Source of the DNA: Bdellovibrio sp. ZAP7
Lineage (GTDB): Bacteria > Bacteroidota > Bacteroidia > Flavobacteriales > Flavobacteriaceae
DNA length: 5,397 nt
NCBI GenBank assembly: GCA_943324165.2
Contig: CALPKO020000127.1
Coordinates: forward strand, 1-5,397
Reading direction: 5' to 3'
In this document: positions 1 through 5,397 of the stretch, piece by piece
Layout of the letters: every line of letters starts with the position of its first letter
Position numbering within the stretch: the first letter of the stretch is position 1
Translations under genes and position numbers: made by a program
The notes under the pieces: model-generated
The model's database searches: none
Seen by the model: the letters and a program-made list of their open reading frames with translations, nothing else
What the model was told of the DNA's origin: nothing

Positions 1-156
1 ATTCTCATCAATAAAAATTTCTTTTACATAAGGAAATTTAAACAATTCTTTTGCTAAAGGAGAGGTGGCAGTTTCGTCAATATTTTTGAATTCGAGTGCT
101 GTTTTGGTTAACATTCTGCTGACTACAAACTTCAAAACTGATGGGTTTGGGGTCGT
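1..156 (-). other. Second Nfu N-terminal domain (residues about 112-163, truncated by the window edge)
   Basis: This copy repeats the first with the same order of motifs: TPNPSVLKFVV, KNIDETATSPLAKELF and FPYVKEIFI. The two KNIDE motifs are 103 residues apart. The last visible residues (FIDEN) correspond to the strand just before the final helix of the domain, so the remainder and any CxxC NifU domain lie to the left of position 1. Confidence 0.75.
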
Positions 157-489
157 TTCTCCATAGACCGTTGCGGCTGTTTTGCTTTTTTTGGTTTCGT
201 CTATTTTAATGATTGTTCCACCATTGTTTACAAAATCGTTGATTTGTTCCGCAACTGCTTCTTGCACAGCATCCCATTCAACTATATTGTACCTTTCAAT
301 AGCAATAAAATTACTAGCAACATAAACCGATTTAACAAAAGGCAAATAAAACAATTGTTGCGCAAGAGGCGAATTTGCTGCTTCATCGATGTTTTTGTAT
401 TCAAAACTTTCATTTTGAGTAATAAAATCGGGGAATTCAAATTTTAATATAGTAGGATTTTGAGTTGTTTTTGTTTTAACATTTACCAT
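1..489 (-). CDS. NifU/Nfu-family Fe-S cluster carrier with two tandem Nfu N-terminal domains (partial, 3' end off the window)
   Basis: The frame is open from the ATG at 489 to the left edge: 163 codons with no stop. Two copies of the Nfu/NifU N-terminal scaffold domain are visible, at about residues 9-95 and 112-163 (the second is cut by the edge). Each begins with the family signature of NP followed by a hydrophobic-LKF strand (TQNPTILKFEF and TPNPSVLKFVV). Each then carries a matching core, KNIDEAANSPLAQQLF at residues 32-47 and KNIDETATSPLAKELF at 135-150. No cysteine occurs in the visible part. This fits the family, in which the cluster-binding CxxC lies in the C-terminal NifU domain, here expected off-window. 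Family members of about 300 residues pass Fe-S clusters to target proteins in the cytoplasm. The ATG at 489 is the first ATG after an in-frame stop at 535-537. An upstream TTG at 520-522 is less likely because it would place the likely -7 element inside the gene. The gene is divergent from its neighbour, so it is not in the same operon. Confidence 0.88.
   Translation of the reverse strand, partial: MVNVKTKTTQNPTILKFEFPDFITQNESFEYKNIDEAANSPLAQQLFYLPFVKSVYVASNFIAIERYNIVEWDAVQEAVAEQINDFVNNGGTIIKIDETKKSKTAATVYGETTPNPSVLKFVVSRMLTKTALEFKNIDETATSPLAKELFKFPYVKEIFIDEN
205..465 (-). other. First Nfu N-terminal domain (residues about 9-95)
   Basis: This segment runs from the NPTILKFEF strand through the conserved KNIDEAANSPLA turn, the helix QQLFYLPFVKSVYV, and an amphipathic helix WDAVQEAVAEQINDFVNNGG. 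This is the usual order of the Nfu N-terminal domain. The family's W/D-rich third segment is present (VEWDAVQ), so the copy looks complete. Confidence 0.75.
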
Positions 490-506
490 CGAAATTGTTT
501 TTTTTG

Positions 507-514
507 CAAATTTA
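507..514 (-). promoter_or_regulatory. Candidate Bacteroidota -7 promoter element for the Nfu gene
   Basis: Read on the minus strand, this is TAAATTTG, an exact TAnnTTTG match. It would place the transcript start only about 10-13 bases before the ATG at 489, giving a short leader. No -33 TTG is found at the usual distance on this strand. In DNA this AT-rich, chance matches are common. Confidence 0.3.
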
Positions 515-538
515 ACAAACAAATTTTCTATTAATTAT

Positions 539-546
539 TATATTTG
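539..546 (+). promoter_or_regulatory. Candidate Bacteroidota -7 promoter element for the surface-protein gene
   Basis: The sequence TATATTTG matches the Bacteroidota sigma-A -7 consensus TAnnTTTG exactly. It would give a leader of roughly 70 bases before the ATG at 623. No TTG/TTTG -33 element lies at the expected 19-22 base spacing, which weakens the call. An alternative is TAATTTTT at 580-587 (7 of 8 informative positions allowing the n's), with a TTG at 555-557 spaced 22 bases upstream. Confidence 0.35.
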
Positions 547-622
547 AAATTTTATTGTTTTAATTAACATTTTGTTGACTAATTTTTAATAGCTTTTATT
601 TTTTATTTAATTTCATCCCCTA

Positions 623-685
623 ATGAAAAAAACATTACTTTATCTAGGTTTGTTTTTGCTGTCCTTAAGCGGATTTGCACAAGCT
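623..685 (+). other. Sec signal peptide of the surface protein
   Basis: Residues 1-21 have a basic start (MKK), a hydrophobic core (LLYLGLFLLSL) and a small-residue end (SGFAQA). Cleavage could follow A19 (GFA|Q, a frequent pattern in Bacteroidota) or A21 (AQA|D). There is no lipobox cysteine, so this is not a lipoprotein. The presence of this peptide at codon 1 also supports the chosen start. Confidence 0.88.
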
Positions 686-3600
686 GATATAAAAGTTATC
701 AATACTGATTATCAAGATGTTTATGTGCCTGGTTCTACGGTAGTTTATACTGTTTCTGTAATGAATTTTGGCCCATCTTCCGCAGCTAATGTTCGTGTTG
801 TTAACGCTCTTCCCTCTGGTATTTTTGATTTTAAATGGACTGGACCTGTTAATCCTGTCACAGGATTAAATGTTAGTGGTTCAAACAATCAATTGGATCA
901 TACTATTGCCACTTTGGCCGTTGGTGAAGTAGTTAATTATACCATAAAAATTAAAGTTCCAAACTCTTACAGTATAAATTTAGTAAATGAAACTGTGATT
1001 TCAGGTCCAAATGTTGACCCAAATCCAGTTTGTTTGCAATGTAAGGATATTGATACAAAAGGAGTTGGTGCAGATATATTGGTTACCAATACCAATAATC
1101 AAACTTATTACACTCCGGGGACTACTGCTACATACAACTTAAAAGTGACAAATAATGGTCCTTTAAAAGCGGTAAATGTTGGAGTTTTCAGCCCGATTCC
1201 ATCTGGAATTACTAATTTTTCTTGGGTAGGCTCTAATGGCTCTGTTGGAACAAATGTAAATTTAAGTAATTCTATTTTGGAAATTGCTAAAGACGCTACT
1301 ATAACGTACACAATAACACTTGATATTCCAATTGATTTTACTGGAAATTTAGTCAACCAATCTTCTATTACATCTACTTCTCAAGATTTGAATTTAACCA
1401 ATAACTCCTTTACAGAAACTGACTTGCCATTTCCTACAACTGGTTCAGATATCGTAATTACAAATACCGATAATAAAACAGGTTATAACCCTGGCGGAAC
1501 AAATACTTACTTAGTTAAAGTAAAAAATAATGGTCCGGAACCAGCAACGAATCTTCAAATTACCAATGCAATTCCGAATGGAATAACTCAATTTTCATGG
1601 ACAGGAAGCAATGGTTCTAGCGGAACAAATGTAGCATTAGATAATACAATTGTCACTTTAGCTGTGGGTGCTGAAGTTCTTTACACAATTGTTTTACAAG
1701 TTCCACTGACTAGATTGACTGATTTGACCAGCGAAACAGTTTTGACATCTACAAATGTTGATCCAAATCCTAACAATAGCCAATATATCGACACCGATAT
1801 TTTTATAAATACGGCCGATGTAAGCGTCATCAATACCGATAATCAAACTACTTATATTCCTGGAGGAACTTCTGTTTATACGATTACCGTGAAAAACAAT
1901 GGCCCACATAATGCGGCCAATGTAAAAATTGTAAATGCTATTCCATTGGGTATCACACAGTTTTCTTGGACGGGAAGTAATGGTTCTAGCGGAACGAATG
2001 TTGTTTTGAATAATACCATTCCAAATTTATTAAACGGGGATACAGTAATTTATACCGTAACTTTACAAGTACCGTTAACTTACACAGGAAATCTTACCAG
2101 TACCGTTGTTCAAACTAGTGCAACTTTCGACCCAACTACTTGCACACTATGTGTTGATGTTGATGCACAAGCGCCAAATACAAGCGCAGATGTAGTAGTT
2201 ACAAATACCGATAATACAACAGGTTTTACAATTGGAGAAACAAAAAATTATGTTGTAACTGTAAAAAACAATGGCCCCGCTAATGCTACCAATGTAGTGG
2301 TTACCAATCCAATTCCTGCTGGAATTACTACATTTTCATGGACGGGAAATGCTGGAAGCGGAACTAATGTTGGTTTGAACAATACAATTCCACTTTTGTC
2401 GGTAGGACAATCTATAACCTATAATATAACGTTAGTTGTCCCAACAGGATTTACAGGAGATATTGTAAGTCAAGCTTCAACAACTTCAACTTCAATTGAT
2501 CCAAATCTAGAATGTGCTGGCTGCATAGACATTGATAGCAATGCCGTTATTGGTGGTATAAAAGTAGTTAATACAGATAACTCGTCTAATTATATTGCGG
2601 GACAATCAAGAACTTATACTATTACTGTTACTAATAATGGACCAACAACAGCAACTAATATTGTTATTCAAGATTTAGTTAGCAATGGATTGAGCCAAAG
2701 CGATGTTTCATGGAGCGGAAATTCAACTTCTGGAACCGGTGATTTAAACGACACTATAGCTACTTTAGCAGTTGGACAAACTATTACTTACACTATTATT
2801 GTTAACATTCCTAGTAATTATAATCAGAGTTTGAGTCTGTTTAATCAAGTAACATTTACGAGTTCAACACCAATTACTAACCCACCTTGTTTGCAATGTT
2901 TGGATATTGATACACCTAATCCTTTTGCCGATTTAGTAATTTCTAAATCTGACAATCGTCCGGATTTCTTATTAAGTCAAAATGGAATAATCGAAAACAA
3001 TGTTTATACGATAGTGATTGCCAACAATGGTCCTAGTGATGCAGTAAATGTTTTAGTATCAGACTTGATTCCACCTGGAATTACAACGATGACTTGGTCA
3101 AGAGACAATGGCACTCGAGGAACTGGAAGCATGAATGATATTATACCAAGTATTCCTGTTGGCGGAGTTGTAACTTACGTTGTTTCTCTAGAAATGCCTA
3201 CAATTTACAATCCGCCAAATCCAGTCAATCCATCACAATCTTTGGTAAATTTAACCAATACTGTAACGGTTACTTCGCCAACAACAGATCCATCTCCCAA
3301 TTGTCCGAAATGTACTGATGTCGATGTGCCAAGACCAGATTTTGTGACTGTTTTGAACACCAATGCAGATTTGACTGTTACAAAATTAATCAAAGACATT
3401 TTAATCAATTCTCCTTGCATAAGTACATCTGGTTTTTCATCGTCCACAGCAAATAGTTTTGGTTATTTTAATAGAAACAATTCCGATTTTCCTATAAAAG
3501 ATGGAATTGTTATTAGAACAGGTTTAGCAATAGATTGTCAAGGAAAAGCAAGTCAAGCAGGAACGATTATAACTAGTGCGGGCGGTTCGGGTTCAGGAGA

Positions 3601-5397
3601 TGCAGATTTATTAGCAATTAACACCGCAAATGGAAATACAGGAACAATAAATGATGCATCATTTGTAAAATTCAACTTCAAACCTGCCAATGCCGACTTT
3701 AGTTTTAATTTTCTTTTTGCTTCTAATGAATACGGTACTTGGCAATGTGGATTTAGCGATGCATTTGCCTTTATATTAACTGATTTAGTTACCAATCAAA
3801 AAATAAATATCGCTTTAGTCCCTAACACAGCACTGCCAGTTAGTGTTACTAACGTGAGAAAAGCACTTTTTAACACTGGTTGTGGTTCAGCCAATGTTCA
3901 ATATTTTGGAAAATACAATTTTAATGACATTCCAGACCCAACAAATCCTGGTGCAGAAGCTAATTCTTCAATTTCCATGAAAGGTCAGACGGTGAAAATG
4001 ACTGCCAAAGCCACTGTAATTCCAAATCGTGATTATTCCATTAAATTAGTGATTGGTGATTATAATGACCCTAATTTTGATTCAGCCGTTTTTATAGAAG
4101 CAGGAAGTTTTAAATTAGGAGAGCCAGAAATTACAGGAACAGGCGATTTACTAGGTCAATCTGATAATATTCAAAACTGTGACGGAACACCCCAATTGAT
4201 TCAAGCCTCAGACAACATGATTCCTGGAGTAACTTATTCTTGGAAAAAAGATGGTGTTTTAATTGATGGTGAAGCAATGAATTCATTATTAGTATCTGAA
4301 GCTGGCACTTATACAGTAACTTTTACTTATTCGGGTGGCTGTTCACAAAGTGATGATATAGTGATTGGTCCATATCAACCCGTACTTCAAAATCCAGTTG
4401 ATATTGTAGAACCATTTAATGTTATTAGTGGTGGTGGAATTTTTAATTTAAAAGAAAACGAAGCTGCTGTAGTAGGAAATTTAAATCTAGATGATTTTAC
4501 ATTTACTTATTTTGCATCTCAACTTGATTACGATAATTATCTCCCTATTGCGTCGCCAGCTAATTATATTGGACAAAACAATCAAGAAATTATTATGACT
4601 GTAGAATATGTTGGTGCCACCAGTACTTGTATTCCATCTAAGAGATTTAAACTTTTTACTCCCCCACAACCAGTTGGTTCTTTTGAATATACCGATGACG
4701 GTGGCGAAATTGGCTTTTGTCGAAGTCGAACTCCAAATAATATATTAGCGCCAATAGAATTAACGCCTTTAACAGCAGGTGGTGTTTATTCCATTCTCCC
4801 AGATAATGGCATTGTTATCGATCCAAATACAGGCGCTATCAATTTGACTGATGCCATTCCAGGAGATTACGAAGTTACTTATCAAATAGTTGCAACGGGA
4901 AACAACATCCCTTACGTAACAACAGCACCTTTAAAAATTATACTTTGCACGGATATGACACAAATAGCAACTGTTTGTGATGGCTCAAGTTTTAATTTAC
5001 AAACAACCTCTGCAGGTACCACTGGTATAACTTATACGTGGTCAGATGCTACATCAACCGTTATTGGCACGACTACTTTACCCACTTTATCAAATGTAAC
5101 TGCGCCAACCGCAGGAGGCCCTTACGCTTATTCAGTTATTGCAAGTTATGGAACAATAAATTCAGTTGCTAGTTCTGAAAATTTATTAGTAAATCCTATT
5201 CCATCAGCAACTATTTCTGGAGCAACAAGTGTTTGTAACGGCAATTCAACGATTGTTGTTTTTTCTGGAACACCTGGTGCAACTGTAAATTATACTGTAG
5301 ATGGCACAGCAGCAACTCCAATTACATTAGATGCTACTACTGGTAATTATAGCTTAACAACTCCCCCTTTAACCAATCCAAGTGTGTATCTATTAAC
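623..5397 (+). CDS. Giant exported surface protein: seven DUF11 repeats, choice-of-anchor L domain and Ig/PKD-like segments (partial, 3' end off the window)
   Basis: A single frame runs without a stop from the ATG at 623 to the right edge (1591 complete codons plus two bases). The start follows an in-frame TAA at 608-610 and leads directly into a signal peptide (residues 1-19 or 1-21), so the product is exported by Sec. Domains in order: seven DUF11-type repeats (residues about 21-905), a choice-of-anchor L domain (about 915-1166), and Ig/PKD-like beta-sandwich segments (about 1167 onward). DUF11 and Ig-like modules are structural stalk or adhesive units. No enzymatic motif was seen, so an adhesin or cell-surface structural role is inferred, not shown. 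Flavobacterial proteins of this type normally end in a T9SS sorting domain; that end is not in the window. Reading is continuous across all repeats with no frameshift. The gene is transcribed away from the Nfu gene. The exact ligand or role is unknown. Confidence 0.93.
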   Translation, partial: MKKTLLYLGLFLLSLSGFAQADIKVINTDYQDVYVPGSTVVYTVSVMNFGPSSAANVRVVNALPSGIFDFKWTGPVNPVTGLNVSGSNNQLDHTIATLAVGEVVNYTIKIKVPNSYSINLVNETVISGPNVDPNPVCLQCKDIDTKGVGADILVTNTNNQTYYTPGTTATYNLKVTNNGPLKAVNVGVFSPIPSGITNFSWVGSNGSVGTNVNLSNSILEIAKDATITYTITLDIPIDFTGNLVNQSSITSTSQDLNLTNNSFTETDLPFPTTGSDIVITNTDNKTGYNPGGTNTYLVKVKNNGPEPATNLQITNAIPNGITQFSWTGSNGSSGTNVALDNTIVTLAVGAEVLYTIVLQVPLTRLTDLTSETVLTSTNVDPNPNNSQYIDTDIFINTADVSVINTDNQTTYIPGGTSVYTITVKNNGPHNAANVKIVNAIPLGITQFSWTGSNGSSGTNVVLNNTIPNLLNGDTVIYTVTLQVPLTYTGNLTSTVVQTSATFDPTTCTLCVDVDAQAPNTSADVVVTNTDNTTGFTIGETKNYVVTVKNNGPANATNVVVTNPIPAGITTFSWTGNAGSGTNVGLNNTIPLLSVGQSITYNITLVVPTGFTGDIVSQASTTSTSIDPNLECAGCIDIDSNAVIGGIKVVNTDNSSNYIAGQSRTYTITVTNNGPTTATNIVIQDLVSNGLSQSDVSWSGNSTSGTGDLNDTIATLAVGQTITYTIIVNIPSNYNQSLSLFNQVTFTSSTPITNPPCLQCLDIDTPNPFADLVISKSDNRPDFLLSQNGIIENNVYTIVIANNGPSDAVNVLVSDLIPPGITTMTWSRDNGTRGTGSMNDIIPSIPVGGVVTYVVSLEMPTIYNPPNPVNPSQSLVNLTNTVTVTSPTTDPSPNCPKCTDVDVPRPDFVTVLNTNADLTVTKLIKDILINSPCISTSGFSSSTANSFGYFNRNNSDFPIKDGIVIRTGLAIDCQGKASQAGTIITSAGGSGSGDADLLAINTANGNTGTINDASFVKFNFKPANADFSFNFLFASNEYGTWQCGFSDAFAFILTDLVTNQKINIALVPNTALPVSVTNVRKALFNTGCGSANVQYFGKYNFNDIPDPTNPGAEANSSISMKGQTVKMTAKATVIPNRDYSIKLVIGDYNDPNFDSAVFIEAGSFKLGEPEITGTGDLLGQSDNIQNCDGTPQLIQASDNMIPGVTYSWKKDGVLIDGEAMNSLLVSEAGTYTVTFTYSGGCSQSDDIVIGPYQPVLQNPVDIVEPFNVISGGGIFNLKENEAAVVGNLNLDDFTFTYFASQLDYDNYLPIASPANYIGQNNQEIIMTVEYVGATSTCIPSKRFKLFTPPQPVGSFEYTDDGGEIGFCRSRTPNNILAPIELTPLTAGGVYSILPDNGIVIDPNTGAINLTDAIPGDYEVTYQIVATGNNIPYVTTAPLKIILCTDMTQIATVCDGSSFNLQTTSAGTTGITYTWSDATSTVIGTTTLPTLSNVTAPTAGGPYAYSVIASYGTINSVASSENLLVNPIPSATISGATSVCNGNSTIVVFSGTPGATVNYTVDGTAATPITLDATTGNYSLTTPPLTNPSVYLL
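683..3340 (+). repeat. Array of seven tandem DUF11-type repeats
   Basis: Seven copies, mostly 122-129 residues (about 370 bases) each, start near 683, 1070, 1445, 1814, 2186, 2552 and 2927. A typical unit opens with [A/S]D-hydrophobic strand-NTDN, followed by PGG/T-x-Y-TVTVKNNGP, AxNVxVxNxIPxGI, then FSWTG-x-N-G-S-x-GTNV, then LxVGxxVxYTIxLxVP, and ends in a DPNP linker. The NNGP turn and IPxGI motif are characteristic of DUF11 (the 'conserved repeat domain' of bacterial surface proteins). The Trp of the FSW motif is kept in all seven. Five copies (1, 4, 5, 6, 7) end with CxxC-x-D-[IV]-D; copies 2 and 3 lack both cysteines. Copies 3 to 5 are most alike, whereas 1, 6 and 7 are more divergent. 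Copy 7 is the longest, with extra residues in two loops. At DNA level the copies are clearly diverged, so this is an old array, not a recent tandem duplication. Confidence 0.88.
3365..4120 (+). other. Choice-of-anchor L domain (residues about 915-1166)
   Basis: This segment matches the choice-of-anchor L family from memory of its signature features. An opening hydrophobic stretch, KLIKDILINSPC, is followed by a GYF turn (SFGYFNRNNSDFPI) and a strand DGIVIRTG corresponding to the family's SGIVLSTG. Next comes the hallmark FASNEYGTWQCGFSDAFAFIL at about 1032-1052, in which N/E-E-Y and the F-x-D-x-F-x-F pattern are kept. It closes with the SAVFIEAGSF strand. Four cysteines (SPC, IDC, WQC, TGC) could pair in the oxidising periplasm or outside the cell. 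The family is named for occurring with different C-terminal anchors (T9SS and others); its biochemical function is not established. Confidence 0.8.
4160..4369 (+). other. Ig-like domain (residues about 1180-1249)
   Basis: The segment shows the Cys-Trp-Cys spacing of an Ig-like sandwich. C1186 (in NCDGTPQL) is followed by W1207 (in YSWKKDGVLI), then the strand AGTYTVTFTY, and finally C1240 (in GGCSQSD). This is the common bacterial Ig/PKD-like form placed after the choice-of-anchor L domain in flavobacterial proteins. The likely disulfide between C1186 and C1240 is inferred. Confidence 0.6.
4370..4660 (+). other. Bacteroidota surface-protein beta-rich segment (residues about 1250-1346)
   Basis: This resembles a spacer module often seen in gliding-type T9SS proteins: FNLKENEA, then FTYFASQLDYDN, then an I-x-x-P-x-NY motif (IASPANYIG), then QEIIMTVEYVGATSTC, ending in a short RFKLF strand. 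The pattern is a recognition from memory of similar proteins; I cannot name a formal family. It probably adopts another beta-sandwich fold. Confidence 0.4.
4661..4945 (+). other. Putative Ig/cadherin-like segment (residues about 1347-1441)
   Basis: The segment carries GGVYSILPDNGIVID followed by PNTGAINLTDAIPGDYEVTY. This 'x-Y-S-x-x-P..G..ID..TG.I....PG.Y.VTY' layout is typical of Ig- or cadherin-like repeats in Bacteroidota surface proteins. One cysteine (C1366, in GFCRS) precedes the core. Confidence 0.45.
4946..5397 (+). other. Two further Ig/PKD-like segments, the second truncated by the window edge (residues about 1442-1526 and 1527-1591)
   Basis: The first contains ATVCDGSSFNL, a Trp strand (ITYTWSDATS) and YAYSVIASYG. 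The second begins at PSATISGATSVCNGNSTIV, with GTPGATVNYTVDG and DATTGNYSL. The 'P-x-A-x-I-S-G-x-x-x-V-C-x-G' opening is a common start of PKD/Ig-like repeats just upstream of the C-terminal region of flavobacterial T9SS cargo. The frame is still open at the edge. Confidence 0.5.

Larger units (their letters stand above)
490..622. promoter_or_regulatory. Divergent intergenic region between the Nfu gene and the giant surface-protein gene
   Basis: This 133-base gap is much more AT-rich than the flanking genes and has no open frame of note. It must hold the start signals of both divergent genes. It contains a TAnnTTTG match on each strand (539-546 plus, 507-514 minus). Neither start codon has a Shine-Dalgarno sequence, as is usual in Bacteroidota. 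No convincing operator, riboswitch or terminator hairpin was seen. Confidence 0.6.

Noticed and set aside
244..447. Open frame of 67 codons on the plus strand
   Set aside because: It lies entirely opposite the Nfu gene, whose two domains are clearly recognisable on the minus strand. Its composition (basic, Ile/Phe/Asn-rich) looks like antisense of that gene.
520..522. TTG as an alternative upstream start for the Nfu gene
   Set aside because: It would add 11 residues of low-complexity sequence and overlap the candidate -7 element; the ATG at 489 is the better start.
1108..1356. Minus-strand open frame of 82 codons within the surface-protein gene
   Set aside because: It is antisense to DUF11 repeat 2, with no recognisable domain and no start signals. 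It is a shadow of the real frame.
1694..1909. Minus-strand open frame of 71 codons
   Set aside because: Antisense to the repeat 3/4 junction, with no family resemblance.
1580..2002. Recent gene conversion or duplication between repeats 3 and 4
   Set aside because: The protein loop is identical but half of its codons differ silently, which does not fit a recent copying event over this patch.
683..3340. Regular spacing of about 370 bases, considered as a CRISPR array or non-coding satellite repeat
   Set aside because: The period is protein-level, the DNA copies are diverged mainly at synonymous and loop positions, and there are no short identical direct repeats with unique spacers.
3205..3795. 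Two minus-strand open frames (3205-3447 and 3553-3795)
   Set aside because: Both are antisense to the repeat 7 and choice-of-anchor L coding sequence, with no independent evidence of being genes.
4487..4669. Minus-strand open frame of 60 codons
   Set aside because: Antisense to the Ig/PKD-like region, with no domain or signal sequence.
623..5397. Possible frameshift or stop in the long repetitive gene
   Set aside because: I translated the frame from 623 to the edge and found it continuous, with each domain in the same phase.

Overview
The window looks like a piece of a Bacteroidota chromosome, most likely from a Flavobacteriaceae (Flavobacterium-like) species. The DNA is AT-rich and there are no Shine-Dalgarno sequences. 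TAnnTTTG promoter -7 elements occur in the intergenic gap. The dominant gene has the modular make-up of large flavobacterial exported surface proteins. The taxonomic call is inferred from these traits; no rRNA or other marker gene is present.

Layout: (1) Positions 1-489, minus strand, hold the first 163 codons of a NifU/Nfu-family iron-sulfur carrier with two tandem Nfu N-terminal domains; its 3' end lies beyond the left edge. (2) Positions 490-622 are a very AT-rich divergent intergenic region with promoter-like elements in both directions. (3) Positions 623-5397, plus strand, are one uninterrupted reading frame with no stop codon, open at the right edge (1591 complete codons visible). It encodes a giant secreted protein: signal peptide, seven DUF11-type beta-sandwich repeats, one choice-of-anchor L domain, then a series of Ig/PKD-like segments that continues past the window.

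The two genes are divergently transcribed and have no obvious functional link: one product is a cytoplasmic Fe-S housekeeping factor, the other an exported surface or adhesin-like protein. In Flavobacteria, proteins with this architecture usually end in a type IX secretion (T9SS) sorting domain, often the type B 'gliding motility-associated C-terminal' form. That part would lie beyond position 5397 and is not seen here. No RNA genes, mobile elements, CRISPR arrays or terminators were recognised. I found no clear evidence of a new multi-gene system. The most interesting signals are inside the giant protein: a periodic CxxC-x-D-[IV]-D motif, a loop held identical at protein level between two repeats despite many synonymous changes, and the internal position of the choice-of-anchor L domain.
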